A stretch of 49,199 nt of DNA from Candidatus Pelethosoma merdigallinarum (GTDB lineage Bacteria; Bacillota_I; Bacilli_A; RF39; UBA660). Below, piece after piece: positions 7,548 through 16,208 of this stretch. Under the pieces are notes generated by a model that searched no databases, was not told the origin of the DNA, and saw nothing but the letters and a program-made list of their open reading frames with translations. The DNA lies in NCBI GenBank assembly GCA_018716065.1, contig DVKJ01000005.1, forward strand, positions 1-49,199, in the 5' to 3' direction. How positions within the stretch are numbered: position 1 is the first letter of the stretch; each line of letters begins with the position of its first letter. The position numbers were made by a program, and so were the translations under genes.

Positions 7548-10454
7548 ATGAAAAAATGGAAAGCTTTAACAATGTTTTGCTTATCTTTGTTATTGTTAAG
7601 TCCACTTTCTGTATATGCAGAATCAAGTAGTAATGAAAGTGGTACTGGTAGTGGAGCTGAAGGTGGAGGAAGTGGTAGTAGTAGTGCATGGGATCAACGT
7701 ACTTATGGAGCCTATGTTGCTGGAATGCGTATGACGGTTATTGATAAAAATGGTAATATCGTTAGTGGAACACATACGGTTGATTTTGTTAATTTTCCTG
7801 AAATAAAAAATAACAAAAATGTTTCTATGAATCCTAGTTCAAACCGTTTTAAAAACAAGGTTGTATCCGCTGGTGGTGTAAATTGGACAAAACATTCTTA
7901 TAGTTATATCCAATCTCCGCCTAAGGGAGTGACTATAAAATTTGATTCTAGTGAAAATTTAAAAATTAATGGCGTTAGTCAAAGTTCATATTTTAATAAT
8001 TTAGCAAAATCGAAAGCATTATACAATAATTACATTGTTAAAACAGGTTATGATCGTAATAAATATTCTAATTATGATGAACATTATATTATTGTTGAAC
8101 CGACAACTATGATACGTTTTAGAGGAAAGTTATATTATGGTACAGCGACTGAGTTAGCTTGGCTTCAAGGTGATGATGGACCGGTATTTACTAGTACCAT
8201 TCCGAAAAAATACTTAGCTCGTTCTACTTGTTATCCAGGTGATTTTGCTTATGCAGGAAAGAAAAACAATGGTGTTACTCTGGAAAAAGAAAACGTATTG
8301 AATGCTTATGTTAAATCTGATTTCATGAGTGGAAACAATTGTAAAGCGACTAACAAGAATAGAGACTTGACAAAAAAAGTTAATGGAAAATCAAATGGTA
8401 ATGGGGTAGGTATTTATTATGCAGCTGCTATGCTACCTAATATGTGTGACATCAATAATCCAGAACATTTCCATGTGGTAGATGGTAGTGATGATCAGGA
8501 TTATAAACCAAATGATAAGACAGCTACATGTTGTGAAGAGATGATTGATCGTTATGGATACGATTATGTAGTTAATCTATATCCAATTTGCGGAGCTTGT
8601 CCGGTAGAAACAAGTTCATCAATTAATGCCTGTGGCTCTGAAAATAGTGTTGTTTTAAAAGATGAGGATAGTTTCTCATGTTTATTCCAAGGTGTTAGTG
8701 GAAAGAATGCTAGTAAATATGATTATAGTGCTCGTCAATCAGTTCGTAATAAATATAAAGTAGGAACAATTGGAACAAAATATTGTGAAGTATATTGTAC
8801 TGATGATGTAACAGCTCACTTCCCAGGTGCTTATAACGGGCCATCACTTGCACCAGGCGGAAGCTTTATGTGGCCAAGTTATAACGATCAATACAAAGCA
8901 ACAGTAGAAACAACAAGAACTTGTAAAATTCGCTTTAGACAACAAGAATGGTTAAATGCATTTAATAAAGGAAATGCTAGTACAAAACAATCTTTAGTCA
9001 ATGCTCTAAAAGAATGTGCAAGTGAAAATGCTATTACAAAATATTATGATAGTTATATTAAATCATTAAATCCAAAATTGGAATTAAGTTATAATAATGG
9101 TTCGACTAAAATTGGACCTAAAACTTTAAAATTAGATACATCACGTTCTACTTATAGCAAAGATTGTAGTGGATGTAATGTTAGTACAAGTGGGTTGACT
9201 ACAAGCAATGTTACTTCACGTTTGAGTTCGTTAGCGTCACAAATTACAAATAAAGTATTAACGATTAAAACAAACTTACGTTATGTATTACCAGATGGAT
9301 TATATCAATATGTTGATAAAGATACTGGAAAACCATTAGAAAGTTATACTCCAAAATCAGATGTTAATAGCGATGGAACAACCAACTTAACTGATGTTAT
9401 TGACACAGGAAATTCTAAATTAGTGATCAGTGAAAATGCTAAAGCTGGAAAGAAATATGATGTAACGATTAACTTTAGCAAACTAACACCTACTTCTGGT
9501 AAATTTGATAAGGAAACTGGGAAGTATACTTGTCAATACGAAGTGTCAAACCCAACTTTAGGGCCTGTGTGTGATGTAAATGAAGAAGGTCATTTCATTA
9601 ATGCGGATTCTGGCCCAAATGGAGAAGATTGTTGTGAATATTTTGGAAATAAGTGGGGATTCGATAGTGAAGAGTATAAAGAATTAGCAGCTAAATATCC
9701 AAGATGTAATTCGGATTGGCCACCAAAGGATCCAGATCCAAATAATCCAGATTCAAATAACCCGGATTCAAGTTGTACGTATCCAAATGATTTACAAAGT
9801 GCGGATTTAGTTACAAAACAGAAATGTTGTACGATGTTGTTGGTGGATAATACGATTTCAGAAGACGATCGAAAAACTTTCTATGAACAATATTGCTCAG
9901 GAGATCCATATTGTCCACAAGATTGTGAAGATGGTGTTTGTCATAATAGTCCAATGACAGAGAACCTTCGCTCATGTATGGCCCAAGGTAAGAGTTACAA
10001 TGAATGTAAAGTAGACAATTGCCCTGGTGGATCTATCTTAATTTATCGTCCTATTTCATTGTATGCGAACGAGGCGTTCCCAGGGGTTCAAAAACAAAAT
10101 CGTATTTGGTCAAATAACAACTGGTATTATTATTCCAACTGGGCATATCGAGGAAAGAGTAAAAAACGTGATTACTATGTAGATATGTTTATTACAAATA
10201 ACCGTGAAGTAAAAGAATATGCCATTTATGATTTGGATCCAATGTATACTATTGAATTGGATGCTAAAACTATAATGAGTATTCGTGAACATAATAAGAA
10301 AAATTCTTATGATGACTTTAATTTAAAATGTAAAGATGGAAGACAATGTAAGAGTACTTACATCCGCGAAACATTAGCCGGTAAGGTAAAAGGTTGTGGT
10401 GTAAGTAGTGATTGGTATGCATGTAGTGGTATATCAAAGAGTAGGGGGGATTAA
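7548..10454 (+). CDS. Large secreted Cys-rich protein with three CC-type modules
   Basis: 968 aa from ATG 7548 (ribosome site AAGGTAGG at 7533-7540; an earlier in-frame start at 7515 lies inside the previous gene). Signal peptide cleaved after V-Y-A, then a Ser/Gly-rich linker (about 26-46). Three Cys-rich modules begin near residues 300, 675 and 743. Each starts with a lone Cys, has a C-C pair 25-30 residues later, and closes with aromatic residues and further Cys. The second and third are joined by a D-P-N-N-P-D-S linker. There is no C-terminal membrane helix or sortase motif. No family recognised. Its place ahead of CpaB/CpaF-like genes suggests an exported adhesin or tip protein stabilised by disulfides; that is inference. 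Confidence 0.85.
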   Translation: MKKWKALTMFCLSLLLLSPLSVYAESSSNESGTGSGAEGGGSGSSSAWDQRTYGAYVAGMRMTVIDKNGNIVSGTHTVDFVNFPEIKNNKNVSMNPSSNRFKNKVVSAGGVNWTKHSYSYIQSPPKGVTIKFDSSENLKINGVSQSSYFNNLAKSKALYNNYIVKTGYDRNKYSNYDEHYIIVEPTTMIRFRGKLYYGTATELAWLQGDDGPVFTSTIPKKYLARSTCYPGDFAYAGKKNNGVTLEKENVLNAYVKSDFMSGNNCKATNKNRDLTKKVNGKSNGNGVGIYYAAAMLPNMCDINNPEHFHVVDGSDDQDYKPNDKTATCCEEMIDRYGYDYVVNLYPICGACPVETSSSINACGSENSVVLKDEDSFSCLFQGVSGKNASKYDYSARQSVRNKYKVGTIGTKYCEVYCTDDVTAHFPGAYNGPSLAPGGSFMWPSYNDQYKATVETTRTCKIRFRQQEWLNAFNKGNASTKQSLVNALKECASENAITKYYDSYIKSLNPKLELSYNNGSTKIGPKTLKLDTSRSTYSKDCSGCNVSTSGLTTSNVTSRLSSLASQITNKVLTIKTNLRYVLPDGLYQYVDKDTGKPLESYTPKSDVNSDGTTNLTDVIDTGNSKLVISENAKAGKKYDVTINFSKLTPTSGKFDKETGKYTCQYEVSNPTLGPVCDVNEEGHFINADSGPNGEDCCEYFGNKWGFDSEEYKELAAKYPRCNSDWPPKDPDPNNPDSNNPDSSCTYPNDLQSADLVTKQKCCTMLLVDNTISEDDRKTFYEQYCSGDPYCPQDCEDGVCHNSPMTENLRSCMAQGKSYNECKVDNCPGGSILIYRPISLYANEAFPGVQKQNRIWSNNNWYYYSNWAYRGKSKKRDYYVDMFITNNREVKEYAIYDLDPMYTIELDAKTIMSIREHNKKNSYDDFNLKCKDGRQCKSTYIRETLAGKVKGCGVSSDWYACSGISKSRGD

Positions 10455-10456
10455 TT

Positions 10457-10861
10457 GTGAAAGAGTCATACTGGATTGTATTTGTTGTAATGCTTGGTGT
10501 GATTACCGTATTGTTAATTAATCTCTTCCAAACTCTAACAAATACAGATGAACATAATTATAATCTATTGAAAGAAACAACTGAGTCAGCTATGGTTGAT
10601 GCGTTTGATTTAGCTACTTATACGTCAACAGGTAATATTCGCATTGATCGCGAGAAGTTTGTTGAAAACTTCATTCGTCGATTTGCTGAAGATGCATCTT
10701 TAGCACAAAAATATACGATTGAAATCTATGATGTTCATGAATATCCACCAAAGGTGAGTATTCAAATAAAAACAAAGCATACAGCAGCGGCTTTGAATAA
10801 TGAAATAATAGATTTTAATATATGGAATCGTTTGGATGCAATTTTAGAAATTCCATATTAG
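10457..10861 (+). CDS. Small single-pass protein, TadE-like or pseudopilin-like
   Basis: 134 aa from a GTG start, with GGGGGG (10444-10449) as ribosome site. The N-terminus M-K-E-S-Y-W leads straight into a hydrophobic helix (about residues 6-25), followed by an extracytoplasmic domain. This layout is that of TadE-type pseudopilins, and the opening M-K-E-S matches M-R-E-S and M-R-E-A of the proteins at 15260 and 15712. It sits two bases after the Cys-rich protein gene and directly upstream of the CpaB-like gene, so it is very likely part of the Tad-like module. Confidence 0.75.
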   Translation: MKESYWIVFVVMLGVITVLLINLFQTLTNTDEHNYNLLKETTESAMVDAFDLATYTSTGNIRIDREKFVENFIRRFAEDASLAQKYTIEIYDVHEYPPKVSIQIKTKHTAAALNNEIIDFNIWNRLDAILEIPY

Positions 10862-10883
10862 AGAGAAGAAAGGGTGAAAATTT

Positions 10884-11762
10884 ATGAATAGTATGTCTGT
10901 TACGTTTAACAGATTCTTTAGAAACAAAAATACGGTAACTATTATTGGTGTTGTATTGATTTTAGTTATTTTATATTTTGGTTATTCAACAACCATTAAA
11001 AATGCGGTGACACCAGTGAGTGTGCCTGTAGCTGCTACTACGATCCAACCTCGTACGTTAATTACAGAAGAAATGGTTACAACAACAGATATTGCTGCTA
11101 AAGCTGTTAGTGGTGATATTGTACGTAATACTAATGATATTATTGGTAAATATTCCAATGTTAATAGTGTTATTCCAAAAGGAAGTATGTTCTATAGTGC
11201 TTTACTTACAACTGCAAATGAATTGCCAGATTCTGCATTTGTTAAGGTTGGTAAAGATGAAGTTCCTTATAACTTTCCAGTAACTATGGATACTACTTAT
11301 GGTAACTCAATTTATCCTGGTAATAAAATTGATATCTATATGAAAGCTGAAAATACTGATGGACAAATTATGGTTGGTAAATTAGTAGAAAATATTGAGG
11401 TGTTAGCTGTTAAAGACTCTAATGGTAAACACGTATTTGAAAATACTGAAGAAGAACGTGTACCAGCATTCTTAATCTTTGGAGTTAATGATGAAATTAA
11501 CATTTTACTTCGTAAAGCAAGTTACATGGATAGTTTTGCTGTAGAATTATTCCCAGTACCTCATGGTGGTAAGGTAGATACAACTGGTCAAACTCAAGTT
11601 TCAACACAATACTTAAAAGACTTTATTAATGCAAATACTGTATTAATTCCAGAAGAACAACCAGCTCAAGATGAAAACACAAATAAAGATGATAATAAAA
11701 ATGAGACATCTAATAATACCAATAATAACCAAAATAATAATACAGGGACAAATAATCAATAA
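10884..11762 (+). CDS. cpaB: CpaB/RcpC-like SAF-domain protein
   Basis: 292 aa. One N-terminal helix (about 18-36), then an extracytoplasmic part that begins like an SAF domain (V-P-V-A-A-T-T-I-Q-P-R-T-L-I-T-E-E-M-V). A region typical of CpaB/RcpC (Y-P-G-N-K-I-D-I-Y-M and V-E-N-I-E-V-L-A-V) follows. In Tad systems this protein is linked to the pilus envelope channel; in Gram-positive relatives it acts at the outer face of the membrane. The last ~35 residues are an Asn/Asp/Thr-rich tail, probably disordered. The stop codon overlaps the cpaF start by one base (TAATG), so translation is coupled. Confidence 0.82.
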   Translation: MNSMSVTFNRFFRNKNTVTIIGVVLILVILYFGYSTTIKNAVTPVSVPVAATTIQPRTLITEEMVTTTDIAAKAVSGDIVRNTNDIIGKYSNVNSVIPKGSMFYSALLTTANELPDSAFVKVGKDEVPYNFPVTMDTTYGNSIYPGNKIDIYMKAENTDGQIMVGKLVENIEVLAVKDSNGKHVFENTEEERVPAFLIFGVNDEINILLRKASYMDSFAVELFPVPHGGKVDTTGQTQVSTQYLKDFINANTVLIPEEQPAQDENTNKDDNKNETSNNTNNNQNNNTGTNNQ

Positions 11763-13180
11763 TGAATGGTAATTTCTTAGATCAGATTGACTTTGGCCCA
11801 TTAAAGGAATATTTGGATAACGATGATGTTACCGATATTTCTTATGCGAACCATGGTCAAATTCATTTAAAAACGTTGTCTAAAGGTATTTTTAGGGTTG
11901 AAAATAAAGATATTAATGATGCGTTTATGGAAAAATTAGCTTTTCAATGTTCGAATGCGATGGGTAAATCTTTCAACATGGCCCATCCTTTCCTGGACGC
12001 AGAAAGTGCGGAATTACGTTTGAATTTCGTTCACGATTCTATTGCAACGAATGGAATTGCTTGTGTAATTCGTAAAACACCTGCGAAGATTCGTCTTGAA
12101 AAAGATAAAATTATCGCTGATAAATATATTGAAGTTGATATACACGATTTCTTAATGAAATGTGTAGAAGGACATTGTAATATTATTGTCAGTGGAGAAA
12201 CAGGTAGTGGTAAAACCGAGTTTGTTAAGTATTTAGCAGCTCATACGAAAGAAACAGAAAAATTAATTACGATTGAGGATACGCTAGAGTTACACTTAGA
12301 TCGTATTTTCCCACATCGTGATATTGTCGCAATGAAAACGAATAATATTGCTTCTTACAGTGATGTGTTAGTTACTTGTATGCGACAAAACCCAAAATGG
12401 ATATTATTATCCGAAGTTCGTAGTGCGGAAGCAGTTACGGCTGCGCGTAACTCAATTTCTTCTGGTCACTACATCTTATCTACTATCCATGCGGATAAGG
12501 CTTCTTCCATTCCTAACCGTATGTATAGTTTGATGGAAACAACACAAGATATTGATCAATTTTTAAAATCAATTTATCGATATATTCAAATAGGTGTTTA
12601 TGTACGTGGTTATCAAGATAAAAAAACACAAAGTTTTAAACGTGAAATTGCCGAAGTGGTTGAATTTTATGTAACCGAAGATAATGAGGCCCGTTATAAT
12701 ACTATTTATCGTAAAACAATGGAAGGAAGAGTTATACGAAATGAACCTAGTAAATATTTAGTGGATTATTTGGAAGGACAAGGAGTTGTTTTACCAAAAG
12801 ATTTAATTAAGGCAGGAGAGATTATTTTAGAAGATGCGGATTTACTAAATCGTGAGGTTCCAGAAGAAACAGAGGAAATAAAACAAGTTCGTAGAGAATT
12901 TGAAAGTGGAGTGGTACAACCGGTAACTCCTTCAGTTGAACAAAAGCCAATTCAACCACAAATTACTCCTCAACCAAATGTTTCGAATGGAAATATCGGT
13001 GTGAATCAAAACGTTATTGGGCAACCAACTATGAATGTAAATCCAAATCCTCAGTCGAATACTTCACCATCCACGCCTACAACCAATTCTAATCCTCTTC
13101 CAACAGGGAATCCAAGTAATGGATCAATTCCAACCCCACCGAAAGTGAGTTTTCGTATAAACCCTAATAAATTTGGATAG
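11762..13180 (+). CDS. cpaF: CpaF/TadA-type secretion ATPase
   Basis: 472 aa. This is the hexameric motor of Tad/Flp pili (type II/IV secretion superfamily). Seen are the Walker A G-E-T-G-S-G-K-T at residues 145-152, the Asp-box-like T-I-E-D-T-L-E, a Walker B variant W-I-L-L-S-E-V-R-S-A-E-A, and the His-box S-T-I-H-A-D-K-A. The N-terminal region lacks the usual FHA or long extension. The final ~90 residues are Pro/Gln/Asn/Ser-rich and low-complexity, an unusual tail for this family. It is translationally coupled to cpaB and followed by tadB and tadC, the standard order. Confidence 0.93.
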   Translation: MNGNFLDQIDFGPLKEYLDNDDVTDISYANHGQIHLKTLSKGIFRVENKDINDAFMEKLAFQCSNAMGKSFNMAHPFLDAESAELRLNFVHDSIATNGIACVIRKTPAKIRLEKDKIIADKYIEVDIHDFLMKCVEGHCNIIVSGETGSGKTEFVKYLAAHTKETEKLITIEDTLELHLDRIFPHRDIVAMKTNNIASYSDVLVTCMRQNPKWILLSEVRSAEAVTAARNSISSGHYILSTIHADKASSIPNRMYSLMETTQDIDQFLKSIYRYIQIGVYVRGYQDKKTQSFKREIAEVVEFYVTEDNEARYNTIYRKTMEGRVIRNEPSKYLVDYLEGQGVVLPKDLIKAGEIILEDADLLNREVPEETEEIKQVRREFESGVVQPVTPSVEQKPIQPQITPQPNVSNGNIGVNQNVIGQPTMNVNPNPQSNTSPSTPTTNSNPLPTGNPSNGSIPTPPKVSFRINPNKFG

Positions 13181-13194
13181 GAGGGTGATAAAAG

Positions 13195-14100
13195 ATGGTA
13201 ACGTTTGTAATGTTTGTAGTTATTACGTTAATCGCGCTTTTTATTGTTATTTATAGAAATAATAATGGTCAGAATGTTTATAAATATATTTCTGATCAGG
13301 CAATAGGATTATATGATAAATATGCACCCTATTCTTTTAAAAACATTCGTGAAAAGGTAAAGGAATTAGGTCAAGAATATACAACTAAACAATATGTTAT
13401 TCAAATTATTGTATTTTCTGTGAGTGCTTTTGTTATCTCGTATTTATATTTCTATAATGTCTTATTATCACTACTATATTCAGTAATTTCTATTGTTGTA
13501 ATTCCATATTTAACTTATTTGCGTTGTAATCGAATTTATAGTGAATATATTTTTGAACAAATTCAAGTATATACAACCAATACTATTATGGAATTTGCGA
13601 CGACTCAATCTTTCGTAAAAGCCCTTGAAGGTGTTTATGAATCTGGAGTATTAGAAGAGCCTGTTCGTAGTGATGTCAAAATGATGATTGATTTAGCTTA
13701 TCAAAATGGTACGATTGATCAATCAATTCATTATATGAATACAAAGTATGATTTCTATATTGTAAAAAATATGCATCAATTATTTTATCAAATTACGAGT
13801 GAAGGTTCTAAAGATGCAGGTGCAGCTTTAGAAAACATGTCATTGGATATTGATATGTTGGTTGAAAACGTATATCGAGATCGTTTAGATCGTGCTCAAT
13901 TCCATAAGAAATTCTTACAATTTGGTATTATTCTTTATTTAATGGTAATGCTAATTCAGTTCTTATTAGGTGTTGAGACTTATATTCAGATGCTTGGTGA
14001 TTGGTATGTACAAGTATTATTGCATGCAATTATTATTGTTAATACTTATTTCTTACTAAGTGGAGAAAAATATTATAATGAAGATGTGGGGGCGGAATAA
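13195..14100 (+). CDS. tadB: TadB-like inner-membrane platform protein
   Basis: 301 aa. One N-terminal helix (3-20), a pair of helices (about 70-107) and a C-terminal pair (about 240-290) surround a helical cytoplasmic domain with the GspF-type pattern. The domain shows A-T-T-Q-S-F-V-K-A-L-E-G-V-Y-E-S-G and later S-E-G-S-K-D-A-G. TadB and TadC form the membrane platform that the CpaF motor turns. The stop overlaps the next start (TAATG at 14098-14102). Confidence 0.85.
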   Translation: MVTFVMFVVITLIALFIVIYRNNNGQNVYKYISDQAIGLYDKYAPYSFKNIREKVKELGQEYTTKQYVIQIIVFSVSAFVISYLYFYNVLLSLLYSVISIVVIPYLTYLRCNRIYSEYIFEQIQVYTTNTIMEFATTQSFVKALEGVYESGVLEEPVRSDVKMMIDLAYQNGTIDQSIHYMNTKYDFYIVKNMHQLFYQITSEGSKDAGAALENMSLDIDMLVENVYRDRLDRAQFHKKFLQFGIILYLMVMLIQFLLGVETYIQMLGDWYVQVLLHAIIIVNTYFLLSGEKYYNEDVGAE

Positions 14101-14912
14101 TGTCAACAGAAATAATGTTTATATTAATTACAGTAATTACCGTCTTTGTTCTAAATTATATTAATGTAATTGATGCAAATCGCTTTGTTGGTGATACAGC
14201 ACCGCTCTTTAAATTCTTAATGGAAGATGATTATAAGTTTTTATTATCTGTAAAGTATGGTTCAGAAGTTAGTTTTGATGTTGATAAGTTATTTAAACAA
14301 CGTATTTCTAATGCTTTGATTGCGTTAGTTATCTTTGCAATACTATTATTAACTAATGTAACGATAAATAACTTTTTTATAAGTGTTTTGGTTGCAATTG
14401 GAATTGCTTTCTTAGTATTCAAATTGCCATATATGCAATTAAAAACACTTTATAAAAAGAACTTATATCGTATTAATTTAATGTTACCTTATTATTTAAA
14501 AAGCTTAGAAATTTTAATTCAACATTATACTGTTCCAGTTGCAATTGCAAGATCAATCGATACAGCGCCTGAAATCTTTAAACCAGGATTACAAAAATTA
14601 ATATCACGAATTGAAGCTGGAGATATGAGTGTGGATCCATATATGGATTTTGCAAAAGAATATCCCGTTCGTGATTCTATGCGTATGATGCGTTTATTGT
14701 ATCGTTTAAGCTTAGGTTCACAAGAAAATAAACAAGAACAATTAATGATGTTTGCAAAAACAGTATCGACTTTACAAAATAAAGCACGTGAACAAAAATA
14801 TAAGAGTCGTCTTGAAAAAATGGAACAAAAGACGATGATGATGTTGGTTTGTACCGGAGGTGGAATTATCCTTTTACTATTATTGTCAATCACAAGAATG
14901 ATGATGGTATAA
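14100..14912 (+). CDS. tadC: TadC-like inner-membrane platform protein
   Basis: 270 aa with helices at about 5-22, 70-108 and 248-268. The central cytoplasmic part (L-M-L-P-Y-Y-L-K-S-L-E-I-L-I-Q, and the G-D-M-S-V-D-P-Y region) fits the GspF/TadC domain. It is coupled to tadB by a one-base overlap and is followed by a new promoter, so the cpaB-cpaF-tadB-tadC unit can be separated transcriptionally from the pilin-like genes. Confidence 0.83.
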   Translation: MSTEIMFILITVITVFVLNYINVIDANRFVGDTAPLFKFLMEDDYKFLLSVKYGSEVSFDVDKLFKQRISNALIALVIFAILLLTNVTINNFFISVLVAIGIAFLVFKLPYMQLKTLYKKNLYRINLMLPYYLKSLEILIQHYTVPVAIARSIDTAPEIFKPGLQKLISRIEAGDMSVDPYMDFAKEYPVRDSMRMMRLLYRLSLGSQENKQEQLMMFAKTVSTLQNKAREQKYKSRLEKMEQKTMMMLVCTGGGIILLLLLSITRMMMV

Positions 14913-14915
14913 AAA

Positions 14916-14962
14916 TTGATAATTTTAAAGACTTTGTGGTATAATAAAACTGTATAGAATAG
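14916..14962 (+). promoter_or_regulatory. Promoter of the small pilin-like gene
   Basis: TTGATA (14916-14921), an 18-base spacer and TATAAT (14940-14945), with AGAATAG at 14956-14962 near the expected transcript start. This gives the pilin-like gene expression of its own. Confidence 0.65.
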
Positions 14963-14980
14963 TTTGAAAGAGGTGAGAAT

Positions 14981-15163
14981 GTGAAAGAGGCTGCAGGAGA
15001 AGCAAACATGACTGTAGTTACAATCATCATTATTGGTGTTATCGTAGCTATTGCAACCCCAATTATTTCTAATATGATGAAAAGTACTGAAGCTAAAACA
15101 GAATGCTATAATAATGGTGGTACTTGGGTAGATGGAAAATGTAATCAATTGAGTGGTTATTAA
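14981..15163 (+). CDS. Flp-type small pilin candidate
   Basis: 60 aa from a GTG start behind AGAGGTGAG. The chain is M-K-E-A-A-G-E-A-N-M-T, then about 22 hydrophobic residues (V-V-T-I-I-I-I-G-V-I-V-A-I-A-T-P-I-I) and a short polar tail with two Cys (C-Y-N-N-G-G-T-W and K-C-N) that could form a small disulfide loop. Size, helix position and context next to tadB/tadC fit a Flp-type pilin subunit, although the textbook G-x-x-x-x-E-Y processing site is not present. The Gly at position 6 could be the cleavage residue. It has its own strong promoter and is followed by hairpins, as expected of an abundant structural subunit. Confidence 0.75.
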   Translation: MKEAAGEANMTVVTIIIIGVIVAIATPIISNMMKSTEAKTECYNNGGTWVDGKCNQLSGY

Positions 15164-15168
15164 TAGAT

Positions 15169-15227
15169 AAGATAAACATTTTGTTTATCTTTCGAAAATT
15201 ATCTATATTAATATTAGATAATCTTCG
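15169..15227 (+). promoter_or_regulatory. Two consecutive hairpins between pilin gene and downstream genes
   Basis: First hairpin: AAGATAAAC (15169-15177) with GTTTATCTT (15183-15191). Second: 15193-15205 with 15215-15227, 12 of 13 positions paired. Neither has a full T tract, so they look more like an attenuator or mRNA-stabilising/processing element than a hard terminator. Confidence 0.6.
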
Positions 15228-15259
15228 AAAGGCAAATAAAAGGAGAACGAGGTGGAGTT

Positions 15260-15697
15260 ATGAGAGAGAGTATTGGAAGTGTTACTCTATATAATTTTAT
15301 AATTATTTATATAATTATTACTTTTGGTTTTATGGCTGGTATGGTTAGTTATAACAAAGCTTTTAGAATCAATAGTAGAGTAATTGGAGCAATTGAAAAA
15401 TACGAAGGATGGAATTCAGGATCTCAAAAAGAAGCTGATTATGTATTACAAACGTTAGGATATCGTCAAAAGACGGGTAGTTTTAGATGCCCTAGTCGTA
15501 ATGATGGTGAAATATTAAATAACTCTAGTAAGTATCAATATTGTGTTTATGATTTAGGATATGACAAAAATGGTTACTATAAATATGGAGTTACTACTTA
15601 TATTTATATTGATTTACCTATTATAGGAAATCTAAGTTTTCCAATTCATGGAAAAAGTAATCGTATTTATAAATTTACAGATAGTCAAGAACATTAA
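15260..15697 (+). CDS. TadE-like pseudopilin, paralogue of the next gene
   Basis: 145 aa, starting M-R-E-S-I-G-S and running into a hydrophobic helix (about 8-30), then an extracytoplasmic domain with paired Cys. It shares with the next protein the sequence L-G-Y-R, C-P, L-N-N/S-x-S-x-Y-x-Y-C-V-Y, T-Y-I-Y-I-D-L-P-I-I-G and a closing I-x-G pattern. TadE-like proteins are minor pseudopilins of Tad pili. Ribosome site GAGGTGGAG. Identification rests on topology and context, not on a certain family hit. Confidence 0.75.
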   Translation: MRESIGSVTLYNFIIIYIIITFGFMAGMVSYNKAFRINSRVIGAIEKYEGWNSGSQKEADYVLQTLGYRQKTGSFRCPSRNDGEILNNSSKYQYCVYDLGYDKNGYYKYGVTTYIYIDLPIIGNLSFPIHGKSNRIYKFTDSQEH

Positions 15698-15711
15698 GGG
15701 GTGATGAGTGC

Positions 15712-16194
15712 ATGAGAGAAGCCATAGGAAATACCTTTGTTTTCAATTTTATTATTGTATTTGTTATCTTATTTGTTGCTTTATTTGCAACTTCATCTGC
15801 CTATTCTAAGGCTGCACGTGTAAAGAATACGATTATGGATATTGTAGAAGAAAATGCAGATTTATTAGAAGATCGAATGAATCTTCCTGAAGAAGTGGTT
15901 GATGAAATTGAAACAAGTTTAAAAAAACTTGGATATCGATTAAATGTAAATCAACAAAATAAATGCCCACAAGTTGTAGGTGGAACGTTAATGAATAGTT
16001 TTAGTAATTATCATTATTGTGTATATAAGCATGAAAAAACAGATAAATCATCTGGTAATTTGCCACGTAGAGGAAATTATTATACTGTTATTTCTTATAT
16101 GTATTTTGATATACCTTTAATTGGAAGTAATTTAGAATTGGAAATAAAAGGTCAAACAAGAACTTATTTCAAAGAAATAAAATATAATGGATAA
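15712..16194 (+). CDS. TadE-like pseudopilin, paralogue of the previous gene
   Basis: 160 aa, starting M-R-E-A-I-G-N, helix at about 8-30, then an extracytoplasmic domain with conserved Cys (C-P and Y-H-Y-C-V-Y) and the motif Y-F-D-I-P-L-I-G. It is the product of a tandem duplication with the 145-aa protein 14 bases upstream. The N-terminal hydrophobic helix with preceding Gly fits a pseudopilin assembled by the TadB/TadC platform. Confidence 0.75.
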   Translation: MREAIGNTFVFNFIIVFVILFVALFATSSAYSKAARVKNTIMDIVEENADLLEDRMNLPEEVVDEIETSLKKLGYRLNVNQQNKCPQVVGGTLMNSFSNYHYCVYKHEKTDKSSGNLPRRGNYYTVISYMYFDIPLIGSNLELEIKGQTRTYFKEIKYNG

Positions 16195-16208
16195 AAGGAG
16201 GGATATGT

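Noticed and set aside
14525-15148. 207-codon open frame on the minus strand
   Set aside because: Shadow of tadC and the pilin gene; no ribosome site, and the + strand frames have clear family matches.
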